A stretch of 64,000 nucleotides of DNA, from assembly GCA_963737545.1 (NCBI GenBank), contig CAVTTH010000004.1, forward strand, positions 186,001-250,000, read 5' to 3'. Positions 1 to 10,092 of this stretch are shown here, one piece after another (the first letter of the stretch is position 1; the number at the start of each line of letters is the position of its first letter). Below the pieces are notes generated by a model. It saw only the letters and a list, made by a program, of their open reading frames with translations, was not told where the DNA came from and did not search any database. The position numbers and the translations under genes are program-made. This stretch comes from CAVTTH01 sp963737545 (GTDB taxonomy: Bacteria; Verrucomicrobiota; Verrucomicrobiia; Chthoniobacterales; UBA10450).

Positions 1-1974
1 ACGGTAATCGTCGCCAATCGTGGTGGACGGCATCCAAACGAGAGAGAGCGTGTGGCGACTTCCGCGGGAACGGCGTTACGGGTGGATCCGGCTACCGACG
101 CAGCTTTGCGCGGCAGCCTTTCTTTCATCAACGCGGCCACTTTCGCGACAATCGAAATGGACGAAGGACGACAGCCTACGGGAATGGTGGTTGCTCACGA
201 CGGCACCACTCTGTACGTCGCCAACTCGGATGAAGACACCGTGACAACAGTTGACGTCGAGACTCACCGCGTCCGGCAAAGTCTGACCTTGCAGCCCGCG
301 CAGGATGCTGGACTGGGACAACTGCCAACCGATCTGGCCCTGGCTGAGGACGGCAAGACACTCTACGTCACCTGCGGCGGCGGCAACGCCGTCGCGGTCG
401 TTTCGCTCCCCGATTTCACATTGAGCGGATTTATCCCGACCGCCTGGTTTCCGATTGGTATTGCCGAGCGCGGCGGGAGCCTGTTCGTGGGAAGCAGCAA
501 GGGAATCGGTTCAAGATCGCGCAGCCGCAAAGTGGAGTTTCCCATCCCCGGCCAAACCGCCATTGTGCATGAAGGCGACTTCCATGTGAACGGGAGCGTC
601 AGCATCGTACAATTTATCACGGATAAGGATCGTGAAGATCTGGCCGCATTGACGAAACAAGTTGCCGAAAACAACCATTGGAACACCCCTGATTTGGGGC
701 CTCGTCCCGGAATGAGCCCGGTTCCCGTGCCTGCCCGTGTCGGAGAGCCTTCAACCTTCAAACACGTCGTCTATATCATTAAGGAAAATCACACTTACGA
801 CTTTGACCTCGGCGACATGCCACAGGGAAACGGGGACAAATCTCTCTGCGCGTTTGGCGAGGAAATCACGCCGAACGAACACGCCCTGGCCCGGCAGTTT
901 GTTCTTCTCGATAACACTTACACCAGCGGGACAAACTCGGCTGACGGGCATCAGTGGACAGACTCGGGAATCGCCAACGCTTATGTCGAGCAGAATTATT
1001 TTTCCTACGCCCGCGGTTATCCGTTCAATGGAGCCGATCCCCTGGCCTATTCGCCAAACGGGTTCCTCTGGAATGCGGTCATACACGCGGGCAAGAGCGT
1101 GCGCGTTTATGGGGAATTTGTGGATCGACCGTGTATTATGACCGGTGCCAAGCAGGTCCGCCCCACGTGGTCCCAACTGTGGACCGATTACAGATCAGGC
1201 GCGCACAAGTACAAGATCAACGCGAATACGGACAACGCCACGTTGCGGCCCTGCTTGTGTCCAAACTACGTCGGTTTCCCGCTCGTCGTCTCTGATCAAT
1301 GGCGGGCCGACCAATTCCTTGCGGAGTTTAGGAATTTCGAGAACAAGAATACGCTTCCCGCGCTTTCGATCTTACTCTTGCCGGCCAATCACACTTCTGG
1401 CGCGGTGCCCGGCATGCCAAAACCGCGTGCGGCCGTAGCCGATAACGATCTCGCCCTGGGTCGAATTGTCGAGGCCATCTCGCATTCCCGTTTCTGGCCC
1501 GACACGCTGATCCTGGTCGTGGAAGACGATTCGCTTTTTGCGCTCGATCACGTGGACGGGCATCGCATGATCTCGTTTTGCATTTCGCCGTACACGCAGC
1601 GGGGAGTCGTCGTTAGCGAACCGTATAATCACACTTCCTTTGTTCGCACGATCGGACTCGTGCTTGGCCTGCCGGCTATGACTCGCTTCGATCGCACGGC
1701 CACACCTCTGACCGCGTGCTTTACCGATCATGCGGACCTTCGTCCCTACACACACCTGCCAAATCGTGTTCCTTTGGACGAGATCAATCCCCCGCTTGCT
1801 GCCTTGCACGGCGCCACGCGGCAATTGGCCGGAGCCTCGAGTCGTCAGGATTGGTCGGGGCCCGATCGGGCTGATCCAACCGTGGTAGCTCATGCGGCCT
1901 GGGCGGAACAGCGACCGCAGGTTCCGTTTCCAAAAAAATATTTTCACCCGGCAAAGGGTGATGACGATGATTGA
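1..1974 (+). CDS. YncE-like beta-propeller / phosphoesterase fusion protein (5' partial)
   Basis: The reading frame is open from the first base of the window, so the true start lies upstream; the GTG at 52 is only an internal candidate. The first ~170 visible residues hold propeller repeats of the YncE/40-residue type (VANSDEDTVTTVDVETHRV, then TLYVTCGGGNAVAVVSL). From about residue 230 a phosphoesterase/alkaline-phosphatase-superfamily domain follows: VVYIIKENHTYD, then ADGHQWTDSG, VVEDDSL and, near the end, YNHTSFVRTIGLVLGLP. In this family these segments carry metal and catalytic residues. The combination is known in soil bacteria as a bifunctional YncE/alkaline phosphatase protein, probably exported; the signal peptide would lie outside the window. 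Substrate is unknown. The stop lies 23 bases before the next gene, which may be cotranscribed. Confidence 0.85.
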   Translation, partial: TVIVANRGGRHPNERERVATSAGTALRVDPATDAALRGSLSFINAATFATIEMDEGRQPTGMVVAHDGTTLYVANSDEDTVTTVDVETHRVRQSLTLQPAQDAGLGQLPTDLALAEDGKTLYVTCGGGNAVAVVSLPDFTLSGFIPTAWFPIGIAERGGSLFVGSSKGIGSRSRSRKVEFPIPGQTAIVHEGDFHVNGSVSIVQFITDKDREDLAALTKQVAENNHWNTPDLGPRPGMSPVPVPARVGEPSTFKHVVYIIKENHTYDFDLGDMPQGNGDKSLCAFGEEITPNEHALARQFVLLDNTYTSGTNSADGHQWTDSGIANAYVEQNYFSYARGYPFNGADPLAYSPNGFLWNAVIHAGKSVRVYGEFVDRPCIMTGAKQVRPTWSQLWTDYRSGAHKYKINANTDNATLRPCLCPNYVGFPLVVSDQWRADQFLAEFRNFENKNTLPALSILLLPANHTSGAVPGMPKPRAAVADNDLALGRIVEAISHSRFWPDTLILVVEDDSLFALDHVDGHRMISFCISPYTQRGVVVSEPYNHTSFVRTIGLVLGLPAMTRFDRTATPLTACFTDHADLRPYTHLPNRVPLDEINPPLAALHGATRQLAGASSRQDWSGPDRADPTVVAHAAWAEQRPQVPFPKKYFHPAKGDDDD

Positions 1975-1997
1975 TCCGCAAATACTGAAGCCCAGAA

Positions 1998-3425
1998 TTG
2001 GAGAACGCTAAAACGATTGCGGTGATCGGAGGTGGTTCGGCTGGTTTCACGGCCGCACGCACCGCGTCGGAACTCGGCGCCCGCGTTCTGTTTTTCATGG
2101 GCGACAACGCCGATCACGCATCGCTTTGCATCAACGCCGGATGCATGCCGTCGAAAGCGCTTTTCGAGCCGATCGATGCGATGCATCATGCGCGACTTCA
2201 CGGTTGGTTGACGGTCGAACCTCGACGCCCGGACGAATATCTCGCTCAGATCGTGTGTTGGAAGGATCGCGAGATCGCAGCCTTTCAGGATTATCGGGAG
2301 AAGGAGATTCGCAACCTGGCGAGCGAGAAGTTCCAAATTATTCGCGCGAACGCCTGTTTCGCGAATCCTCACGAAGTCGAAAGCCACGGTAAGCGTTACC
2401 CGTTCGACGCCGCGATTATCGCCAGCGGCTCGGTCACAACAATTCCGCGGATCGAAGGGCTGGATCTCAGCCGGGACGGTCTCTGGACAAGCGACGAGAT
2501 CCTTCACAACACTCACATTCCGCAGTCGCTTACGGTGATCGGCGCCGGTGCGATCGGCATCGAATTTTCTCTTCGCTACGAGCGCCTCGGCTGCAAAGTC
2601 ACGCTCCTCTCGAAGTCGCCGATATTGCATCGCTATCCACAGAGATTCGGCGAACGCCTTGCTTTCATTTATGAAAAAGAAGGAGTGCGGGTCCTGACCG
2701 CGAGCAAAGTTGTTCGAATCCTGCGCGGTCGGGATGGCACCTTTGAAATGGAAGTGGAAGGCGCCGACGGATCCGAGACGATCAAGAGCGAGAAAGTGTT
2801 GCTCGCGACGGGGCGTCGGCCAGCTCTTGATCACGTTGGCCTGCAGGCCGCGGGCATTTCGTTGAACGCCAGGGGCAATTTTGAAATTGACGACGATATG
2901 CGCGTCATCGGCCAAAGCCATATTTTCGCGGCCGGCGATGTCGCAGGCAAACGCATGGTCGTTCATCATGCTCACATCGAAGCCGGCATCGCGGCCGAAA
3001 ACGCAGTTGCAGACGGCGATCGCCGCTGGACAAAACGATCGAACATCCAGGTCATTTTCTCAGATCCCGAGTTCGCTTTCGCCGGAATGAAACCGGCCGC
3101 CGCGGAAAAGGCGGGCCACAAACTTGTCACCGCCTCCGCCGAGAGCCGCGACATCGGCAAGCTGCATTTGGCGGGGGATGACTTTGGCTTTGGCGAATTT
3201 TCTGCCGACGCGAAAAGCGGGCAGCTGATCAGCGCCGGTCTGCTTTGCAACGATGCCAGCAACCTGATCCATCTGCCGGCTTACGCCATCGATCACGAGC
3301 ATACGATCTACCAACTCGAGGATGCGGAATATTATCATCCCACGAAAATCGAAATCGTTTCCGAAATCGGCGACGCACTTTGCCGAATGCTCGGAGGACA
3401 CCCGTTCTCTCGAGCCGAAGAGTAG
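1998..3425 (+). CDS. Dihydrolipoamide dehydrogenase-like FAD/NAD(P) disulfide oxidoreductase
   Basis: A 475-residue class I pyridine nucleotide-disulfide oxidoreductase. It starts with TTG; the FAD-binding GGGSAG motif lies near residue 12. The redox pair is in CINAGCMPSK (CX4C). A second Rossmann motif, GAGAIGIEFS, binds NAD(P)H, and GDVAG closes the FAD domain. The C-terminal dimerisation domain carries HEHTIYQLEDAEYYHPT, with a His-Glu type pair. No N-terminal lipoyl or heavy-metal domain is present, so neither lipoamide dehydrogenase of a 2-oxoacid complex nor mercuric reductase can be chosen. No E1/E2 genes are nearby, which favours a stand-alone disulfide reductase. The stop is 5 bases from the convergent stop of the next gene. 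Confidence 0.85.
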   Translation: MENAKTIAVIGGGSAGFTAARTASELGARVLFFMGDNADHASLCINAGCMPSKALFEPIDAMHHARLHGWLTVEPRRPDEYLAQIVCWKDREIAAFQDYREKEIRNLASEKFQIIRANACFANPHEVESHGKRYPFDAAIIASGSVTTIPRIEGLDLSRDGLWTSDEILHNTHIPQSLTVIGAGAIGIEFSLRYERLGCKVTLLSKSPILHRYPQRFGERLAFIYEKEGVRVLTASKVVRILRGRDGTFEMEVEGADGSETIKSEKVLLATGRRPALDHVGLQAAGISLNARGNFEIDDDMRVIGQSHIFAAGDVAGKRMVVHHAHIEAGIAAENAVADGDRRWTKRSNIQVIFSDPEFAFAGMKPAAAEKAGHKLVTASAESRDIGKLHLAGDDFGFGEFSADAKSGQLISAGLLCNDASNLIHLPAYAIDHEHTIYQLEDAEYYHPTKIEIVSEIGDALCRMLGGHPFSRAEE

Positions 3426-3430
3426 ATTGC

Positions 3431-4342
3431 CTAACGAGGCTTCCGCTTTGTAATCGCCTTACGAATCGAAGCGAATGAAGCGGCGTCGTTAAATTCAATC
3501 TTGCCATCGCGGCGCTGCACGCCGAGCTCTTTCCACAACGCCGGTAGATCGACCGGAACGGGCGCGTCCTTCATTTTGTCGTAAAGCTCGCGCAGGACTG
3601 GCACACCGGTGGCGCGATCGCCAATCTCCAGCGCTCGTGCAAGCGGCCAATCCGATTCGATCGTCCCGCCGGCGTTGAGAACTGCGCGCAACGCGTCTTC
3701 CAAGCCCTTCTCGTTTCCGGTGCGTTTGCGAATTTCGATGTCGGCGAGCAAACAAAAGAGCGCCCCACCCCAATACGTGCGGCCCCACGTCGGTGTAAAA
3801 TCAAGACCGTGATCGCCCGGTGCCGGCAATCCTTGCGGGAGCCCGTCTACGAGATCGCCCCAGACTTTCTCCGGAGTCAAATCTCCGGCACGGACACGCG
3901 CAACGGGCTCGATGTAGGTTGCCGAACCCTCCTCGATCCAATGATGTTGTTCGGCGACGGATGGGAACGCCAGGTGGACCATCTCGTGCGTTAGCATCCA
4001 GTCGTCGGCGAAATCAGCCGCTGTGCTCAGGCGCCCAACCGCGATCGTGATTTTCGCGCCGCTCCAGCCGGTCGTCCTGCCTCCCCGCACCCGGCTTCCA
4101 TCGATCAGTCGGATCTCGAGCTGCAAATGTGAAACGGGAAACCGCGCGTAGTAGACGGTGACCGCGCGTGCCGATGATTTAATCCATCCGAGGACAAGCT
4201 TTCGCAATGACTCGGATGGCGAGGGTGTGAAGACGATATCGATCTTTCCGCCGCCGATTTCCAGTTCCTCAGCGTCCTGCGCACTGGTCCGCGGCGCAAC
4301 CAATAACGAGATCATCGCAAGGGCGAAGGGAAGAACGCGCAT
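3431..4342 (-). CDS. Secreted gluzincin-like metallopeptidase, last gene of the buf-type operon
   Basis: ATG at 4342 begins a clear signal peptide (MRVLPFALAMISLLVAPRTSAQ). An upstream extension exists but would bury the signal, so it is rejected. The mature protein of ~280 residues has THEMVHLAF, an HEXXH zinc motif, followed ~20 residues later by WIEEGSATYIEP, whose Glu is a plausible third zinc ligand. This layout is typical of gluzincin peptidases with an N-terminal beta-domain. Substrate is unknown. It is the most distal gene of the minus-strand series at 3.4-7.0 kb, 53 bases after doxX, so it may act on the exported peptide or on another periplasmic target; that link is inference. Confidence 0.7.
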   Translation of the reverse strand: MRVLPFALAMISLLVAPRTSAQDAEELEIGGGKIDIVFTPSPSESLRKLVLGWIKSSARAVTVYYARFPVSHLQLEIRLIDGSRVRGGRTTGWSGAKITIAVGRLSTAADFADDWMLTHEMVHLAFPSVAEQHHWIEEGSATYIEPVARVRAGDLTPEKVWGDLVDGLPQGLPAPGDHGLDFTPTWGRTYWGGALFCLLADIEIRKRTGNEKGLEDALRAVLNAGGTIESDWPLARALEIGDRATGVPVLRELYDKMKDAPVPVDLPALWKELGVQRRDGKIEFNDAASFASIRKAITKRKPR

Positions 4343-4395
4343 TACTTCCCGACTACGAAAATTCAGAATCAGAAGCCTGCCTGGCCAAGTTAATT

Positions 4396-4884
4396 TCACG
4401 CGCCGCCCGCGGCAACCGGAGCAACTTTGCGCTTGATCAGCCAATCGATGGAAAATTTTCCTGGCCCGAAAGCGAAAACGAGCACGACGGCAAACAAGAA
4501 TTGAAATTCGGCGGCCGTTAAGAATTTGTCGGGATCACTGAAAATCACCTTCACGGCGTCGAGATCGGCGGTGAGATACGCGACTGAAAGCAAGATCATT
4601 AGCGGAATGGAAACGAGACGGGAACAAAAACCCGCCAGCAAGAGCAAACCGCCGAAGCACTCGGTCATTCCGGCCAGCATCGCCTGTTGATGAGGAAAAG
4701 GAATCCCGAGACTCTGAAAAAACTCCGTCGGCTTTGCCAGATCCATCAGCTTCCCTTTTCCGGTCAGAAAAAATTCCCAGCCCCAGTACAGTCGAACGGC
4801 GAGAAGCAGCAACGATTGCAGCACGCTCGTCGGCGGGACAAAACAACTGAAATACTTGGCGAGAAATCCAGACGTTGTTTTCAT
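4396..4884 (-). CDS. DoxX family membrane protein of the buf/hvf-type operon
   Basis: A small DoxX-type membrane protein of ~162 residues. ATG at 4884 overlaps the stop of the preceding DUF2063 gene as ATGA, which indicates translational coupling. Four hydrophobic segments are visible, including VLQSLLLLAVRLYWGWEFF, MLAGMTECFGGLLLLAGF, SIPLMILLSVAYLTA and FQFLFAVVLVFAFG. GWEFFLTGKGKL after the first helix is typical of the family. In hvf/buf operons a DoxX protein (HvfX) is a usual fourth member. Read naively, this gene is fused to the upstream one; that is an effect of a one-base insertion in the upstream gene near 5030. Confidence 0.8.
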   Translation of the reverse strand: MKTTSGFLAKYFSCFVPPTSVLQSLLLLAVRLYWGWEFFLTGKGKLMDLAKPTEFFQSLGIPFPHQQAMLAGMTECFGGLLLLAGFCSRLVSIPLMILLSVAYLTADLDAVKVIFSDPDKFLTAAEFQFLFAVVLVFAFGPGKFSIDWLIKRKVAPVAAGGA

Positions 4885-5790
4885 TTTTTGGAGAACTTGC
4901 AGAACCACCCGAGCGCTGCCCAGGTGTCGAACCACGTCCTGATTTCTCCTGTCCAATCGACACCGGTCCGCTTCGTGGAAGAGAGCGCCCGCAAACATGC
5001 TTCCTCGACACTCGTACCTTCGCGCAGGGCCGTCGAGAATAACGAACGCTTCCGGATCGAGACGTTTGTAATAGAGCATGTTGTCGTGCCGATGAACGGC
5101 GAGATGAACGCGCTTGCGTTTCGGTAATCGAATTCGCTTTTTTGGTCCGGACGCATGCGGCATGGCCTCGAATGTGTTGCTCGCTTCGTCTCGCAGCACA
5201 GCGGCCTCGTTCTTTTTCACGGCAACGAAGAACTCGTCCACTTCGTAGCTTAGTTCGAGAATGGAAAGATACGGTTGCAGACCGAGCCGCAACTTATCGG
5301 GTCGCGCGTCGAGAATGTCGTCAGACGTGATCGCCGGTTTCGCTTCGTCGTCAAAGGCAACGACCTGCGCCCATTCGAAGCGCACCATGTCAAGCGCCAG
5401 TTCCACACGCGGGGCGACCCAACGCGGTTCCTCCCGCAGGAATTGTTCGAGACGGCTGCCCAGATTGCGCAGCGTAAACGAGGCCGACGGATACTTCGCC
5501 AGATAGGCTGTGATGGCCTCCATGAATCTCCGCTCGCCGAGAATGGCGCGCAGCCCGGGATAATCGTCATAAAGGCAGTCGAGGACGCGAAACCAGTAGA
5601 CGCGATTGTAAATCTCCAGGCGATCGAACGACGTCAATCGGTCGTTAGGCTTGATAAAGGATTCGGCCACGCTCGATGTTTTGCCACCATCGATCCAGCG
5701 CGGCTGCATTCCATCCCGATCGGTCAAAGGTCGAAAGACCGCCGTCGCCATCAGGCTTTGCAAAGCCTTCAGTTGCGCTCGCGAGCGCAC
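4881..5790 (-). CDS. DUF2063 (HvfC/BufC-like) partner protein, one frameshift
   Basis: The N-terminal domain (residues ~1-100) matches DUF2063/HvfC: SFDRLEIYNRVYWFRVLDCL, then DDYPGLRAILGERRF. The chosen start is the GTG at 5790, one base after the stop of the DUF692 gene. After EAFVILD the frame is lost at GGGCC near 5030. Removing one G restores ALREGTSVEEACLRAL and a C-terminus ending GWFCKFSKK at 4881, overlapping doxX by ATGA. Known HvfC/BufC proteins work with the DUF692 enzyme to modify a Cys-rich precursor, and the gene order here fits that role. A single open frame of 483 codons that joins this gene to DoxX is considered an artefact. Confidence 0.75.
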
Positions 5791-5791
5791 C

Positions 5792-6642
5792 TCAGGCCGC
5801 GGCGTTTTCAAGCTTCTCGATGAATTTGTTCGCCTTGAGCGCTTCATTGTGGACCTCGTCGAAGGTCGGAATGCTGTCGTCCCATTCCAGCAGCGTGGCC
5901 GTGCGACCGACGAGTTTCACGGCGTGCGCGTACATTTTCCAAACCGGGTCAAGCACCGGATGATCGTGGGTATCGAGAATGTATTTCTCGAATTTCGAAT
6001 GACCCGCGATGTGAATCTGGCCAACCCGATCGTGCGGAACATTGTTCAGATAATCGTACAGGATCGAAATTATGATTCTGGGACGAGACGTAAATATTGT
6101 TCACATCGAGAAGAATGCCGCAGTCGGCGCGCTCGACCACTTCACTTAGAAATTCCCACTCCGTCATTTCCGAGGCGTGAAATTCAGCATAACTGCTCAC
6201 GTTCTCGACGCAGATCGGCACTTCCAGAAAATCGCGCGCCTCGCGAATGTTATCCGCCGTCACTTTGGCCGACGGCGAAAGTATAAGGCATGGGCAGCAA
6301 ATCATGCGTGTAGCGTCCATCGACGCTGCCCCAGCAGAGGTGATCGGAAAGCCACGGCGTCTTCGTGCGTTTGACCAGGCGCTTGAGTTTTTTCAAATGC
6401 TCGCGGTTCAATCGGTCGGCCGATCCGAAATACATTGCGACGCCGTGTTGCACGACGCGGTACTGTTCGAGGATCGAATCGAGCACTTCGAGCGGGCGGC
6501 CGCCATCGACCATGAAATTTTCCGAGATGATCTCGAACCAATCGACCACCGGCTTGCGCGAGAGAATATGCCGGTAATGCGGGACGCGCAGGCCGATCCC
6601 GATTCCGTATTCGGTGAAATTGTTGAAAGAATTTGCCGGCAC
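5792..6642 (-). CDS. DUF692 multinuclear iron oxygenase (MNIO, BufB/HvfB-like), two frameshifts
   Basis: Translation from GTG 6642 gives GIGLRVPHYRHIL, WFEIISENFMVDGG, VQHGVAMYFG and WLSDHLCWGS, the standard N-terminal blocks of the DUF692/MNIO TIM barrel. The protein continues in a second frame with VPICVENVSSYAEF and CGILLDVNNIYVSSQNH, and in a third with GQIHIAGHSKFEKY and TLLEWDDSIPTFDEV up to TGA at 5792. His, Asp, Asn and Glu residues in these blocks are the iron ligands in characterised members. Two single-base insertions, near 6268 (GGCC) and 6060, explain both shifts, and a repaired product would be ~282 residues. Family role: oxidative conversion of cysteines in a partner peptide. 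Either sequence error or a recently inactivated gene. Confidence 0.8.
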
Positions 6643-6675
6643 GACGTCAGAACTCTGGTGCTCCTGCGTTGCCCC

Positions 6676-6705
6676 AAAAGAGCCGAGGGATGGAACCCCG
6701 GCTCT
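6676..6705 (-). terminator. Intrinsic terminator or attenuator between precursor and MNIO genes
   Basis: On the minus strand a 10-bp stem (6705-6696 with 6688-6679, one G-T pair) closes a 7-base loop and is followed by four T residues. It lies 27 bases after the precursor stop and ~34 bases before the MNIO start. Placed here it would let the small precursor be made in excess over its modifying enzymes. Confidence 0.65.
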
Positions 6706-6732
6706 CGACAGACCGTGTTTGCTACACGACGA

Positions 6733-7030
6733 CTAGTGTTCCGCAGGCGAGGCCGCCCCTTCTGCTGGCTTGCTGCCGTCGGTTGCACAGCCGCCCTTGC
6801 CTTTGCAGGAGTTCTTGCCTTTGCAGCCGTTGTCGCCGGTCTTGCATCCACCCTTGCCTTTGCAGCTGTTCTCGCCTTTGCAGGCGTGTTTATCTGCGGC
6901 GGCCTTTCGATTTGCCCATTTCGAGCGAAACGCCGGCCTGCGTGTGAGAAGTGGCGCCTTGCGCGGTGATGGCCGCGCCACTCATCAAGCCGGCAATCGC
7001 TGCGCCGGCAATCAATGCTTTCGATGTCAT
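6733..7030 (-). CDS. Cys-rich bufferin-like peptide precursor (BufA/HvfA type), one frameshift
   Basis: ATG at 7030 follows a good ribosome site (GAAAGG) and starts a signal-like segment, MTSKALIAGAAIAGLMSGAA. After LEMGKSK the frame breaks at GGCC near 6903. Deleting one G joins it to AAADKHACKGENSCKGKGGC and CKTGDNGCKGKNSC, then CKGKGGCATDGSKPAEG, up to TAG at 6733. The repaired product is about 98 residues with regularly spaced Cys-Lys-Gly units. Small exported Cys-rich peptides next to DUF692 and DUF2063 genes are the precursors of bufferin/HvfA-type modified peptides, some linked to copper. The metal bound here is unknown. Confidence 0.7.
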
Positions 7031-7292
7031 GTTACCTTTCTTTTTCTTTGTTGGTTTTGCTTAACTTCCGAACGGCACAATACCGCCGGGAGCCTGGCAA
7101 AGCGTTGAAATTGTAGACGCGGTTCTAACCATTCTATTCGCCGCGTTGCAGGAATCAGATGCATGAAGGAACGCCCTATTCCCAATTATCGGGCTGCCGG
7201 TGTTTTGGGAAGCAGAAAAAGTATGATTTTTCCGGCAATCCGAGCGTCGATCGAAGGAGACTTCAGGCCTTATAAAGGCTGCGCGAGAGAGG

Positions 7293-7365
7293 TGGCTGGG
7301 GGCGGAATTGAACCGCCGACACGTGGATTTTCAGTCCACTGCTCTACCAACTGAGCTACCCAGCC
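7293..7365 (-). tRNA. tRNA-Phe (GAA)
   Basis: A complete 73-base cloverleaf: acceptor GGCTGGG/CCCAGCC, D-arm GCTC...GAGC, anticodon stem GTGGA/TCCAC around CTGAAAA (anticodon GAA), T-arm GGCGG/CCGCC with TTCAATT. The discriminator is A and the 3' CCA is not encoded. 144 bases separate it from aat, whose product can use Phe-tRNA. Confidence 0.97.
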
Positions 7366-7509
7366 GTCTCGATCCCGGCCCGGTTTTCTTTTCTGAGCCG
7401 GGTGCCAACTATGCAAGATTCCAGCAGTAGGGCAAGCACTCCGCCGGTCGATGTCTGCCAATCGCAACGGCGAACACGGAACGGCGCGTCTCGTTGAAAC
7501 GCGACTCCA

Positions 7510-8082
7510 TCAATCCGCGAAACTTCTCGGCAATTGAATCGCGCGCGCGAGCAATCGAACATAATCGCCTCTCGGGATTTCAACACAACCAAACTGCTCG
7601 AGATGCGGCGTGAGCCATTGCGTATCGAGCAAAAGGAATTTTCTCTTGCGCAACCGCTCGACCAACCCGCAGAGCGCAATTTTCGACGCATCTGTCACGC
7701 GATGGAACATCGATTCGCCAAAAAATGCGCCCCCAATCGCGACGCCGTACAGTCCGCCCGCCAGCTCGCCGTCCTGCCAGGCCTCGATCGAATGGGCATG
7801 GCCGAGATCATGCAGGCGCATATAGCTCTCGATGATCTCGGGGTTGATCCAGGTATCGTCGCGCTGCGAGCATGAAAGTATGACGTCTGCAAACCTGGTA
7901 TTGACGCGAATCTCAAAGATTTTCCTGCTCAGGGCCCGACGCAACCCGTGCGGCACATGAAATTCTCCCAGCGGAATAATCGCGCGCGGATCGGGAGAGA
8001 ACCATTCGATCTCACCGCTTGCCGCTGCCATCGGGAAGATTCCGAGACGGTAACCTTGCAGCAATAGCTCGGGTTCAATCAT
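7510..8082 (-). CDS. aat: Leucyl/phenylalanyl-tRNA--protein transferase
   Basis: A 190-residue Aat protein. It transfers Leu or Phe from tRNA to N-terminal Lys/Arg of proteins, making them N-end-rule substrates for ClpS/ClpAP. Family signatures are present: GYRLGIFPM, WFSPDPRAIIPL, DTWINPEIIESYMRLHDLGHAHSIEAW, GGLYGVAIGGAFFGESMF and LLDTQWLTPHLEQFG. ATG at 8082 (MIEPELLLQGY) is chosen because the longer upstream frame only translates the repetitive array at 8091 onward. Length is normal for the short form of the family. Confidence 0.93.
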   Translation of the reverse strand: MIEPELLLQGYRLGIFPMAAASGEIEWFSPDPRAIIPLGEFHVPHGLRRALSRKIFEIRVNTRFADVILSCSQRDDTWINPEIIESYMRLHDLGHAHSIEAWQDGELAGGLYGVAIGGAFFGESMFHRVTDASKIALCGLVERLRKRKFLLLDTQWLTPHLEQFGCVEIPRGDYVRLLARAIQLPRSFAD

Positions 8083-8090
8083 TGCAAAAA

Positions 8091-8200
8091 GTGACGAGTA
8101 ATGAGTGACGGGTGACGAGATGAATGAGAAGCAATCACTTTGGCTCTTTCGGCACTTGTCACTCGTCACTCGTCACTTGTCACTTCGATTCACTCGTCAC
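8091..8200. repeat. TGACGA-type array, heptamers in inverted halves
   Basis: GTGACGAG occurs at 8091 and 8112, and its complement recurs as tandem ACTCGTC heptamers from 8161 (ACTCGTC ACTCGTC ACTTGTC, then CACTCGTC near 8192). The halves can pair into a long imperfect hairpin in the gap between divergent aat and the lipoprotein gene. Similar TGACGA-core arrays lie at 46753-46782 and 62183-62320. Confidence 0.6.
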
Positions 8201-8247
8201 TTCGATTCCAGACTTGCCAAAAAACTTCGCTCCATTATTTTCAACGC

Positions 8248-8447
8248 TTGAAAGCTCACTCCGCCGCCTTTTGTATCGCGACCGCGATCCTGCTGGGCGC
8301 TTGCGCTGATCCAATCGAGAAACCACCCGCGCAGGAAGCGGGAGAAAAATTCCAGCGAGGTATCCGAGGAGAAGGAACAGTCGGGCCGGTGGATCGCACC
8401 GAAGATCCCTACGTTAGGCCTGCCGCATCGGATTCAAATCCCGACCT

Positions 8448-8451
<4 letters not shown>
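8248..8451 (+). CDS. Small lipoprotein, unknown function
   Basis: Starting at TTG 8248 the product is 67 residues with a short charged N-terminus, a hydrophobic run and a lipobox (AILLGAC), so Cys ~16 would be lipidated. The rest is polar: EKPPAQEAGEKFQRG, then VDRTEDPYVRP. Longer starts would translate the repeat array and are rejected. The stop overlaps the GTG of guaA as GTGA, so the two are probably translated together. No family recognised. Confidence 0.55.
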
Positions 8452-10043
<1,592 letters not shown>

Positions 10044-10092
10044 GGCCAGAGGTCAGAAGTCGGAGATCAGAGGCCAGAAGTCAGAAGTTCGC
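10044..10092. repeat. Short degenerate CAGAAGTC/GAGATCAG repeat
   Basis: Units such as GGTCAGAAGTC, GGAGATCAG and GGCCAGAAGTC repeat between guaA and the DUF5655 gene. A shorter relative (GGAAGTCAGAGATCAG) lies at 29672-29697 next to another gene end. Confidence 0.45.

Noticed and set aside
4396..5847. A single 483-codon frame that would fuse the DUF2063 protein to DoxX.
   Set aside because: The C-terminal part of the DUF2063 protein is in another frame (ending GWFCKFSKK) and overlaps the DoxX ATG by ATGA. One extra G near 5030 explains the apparent fusion.
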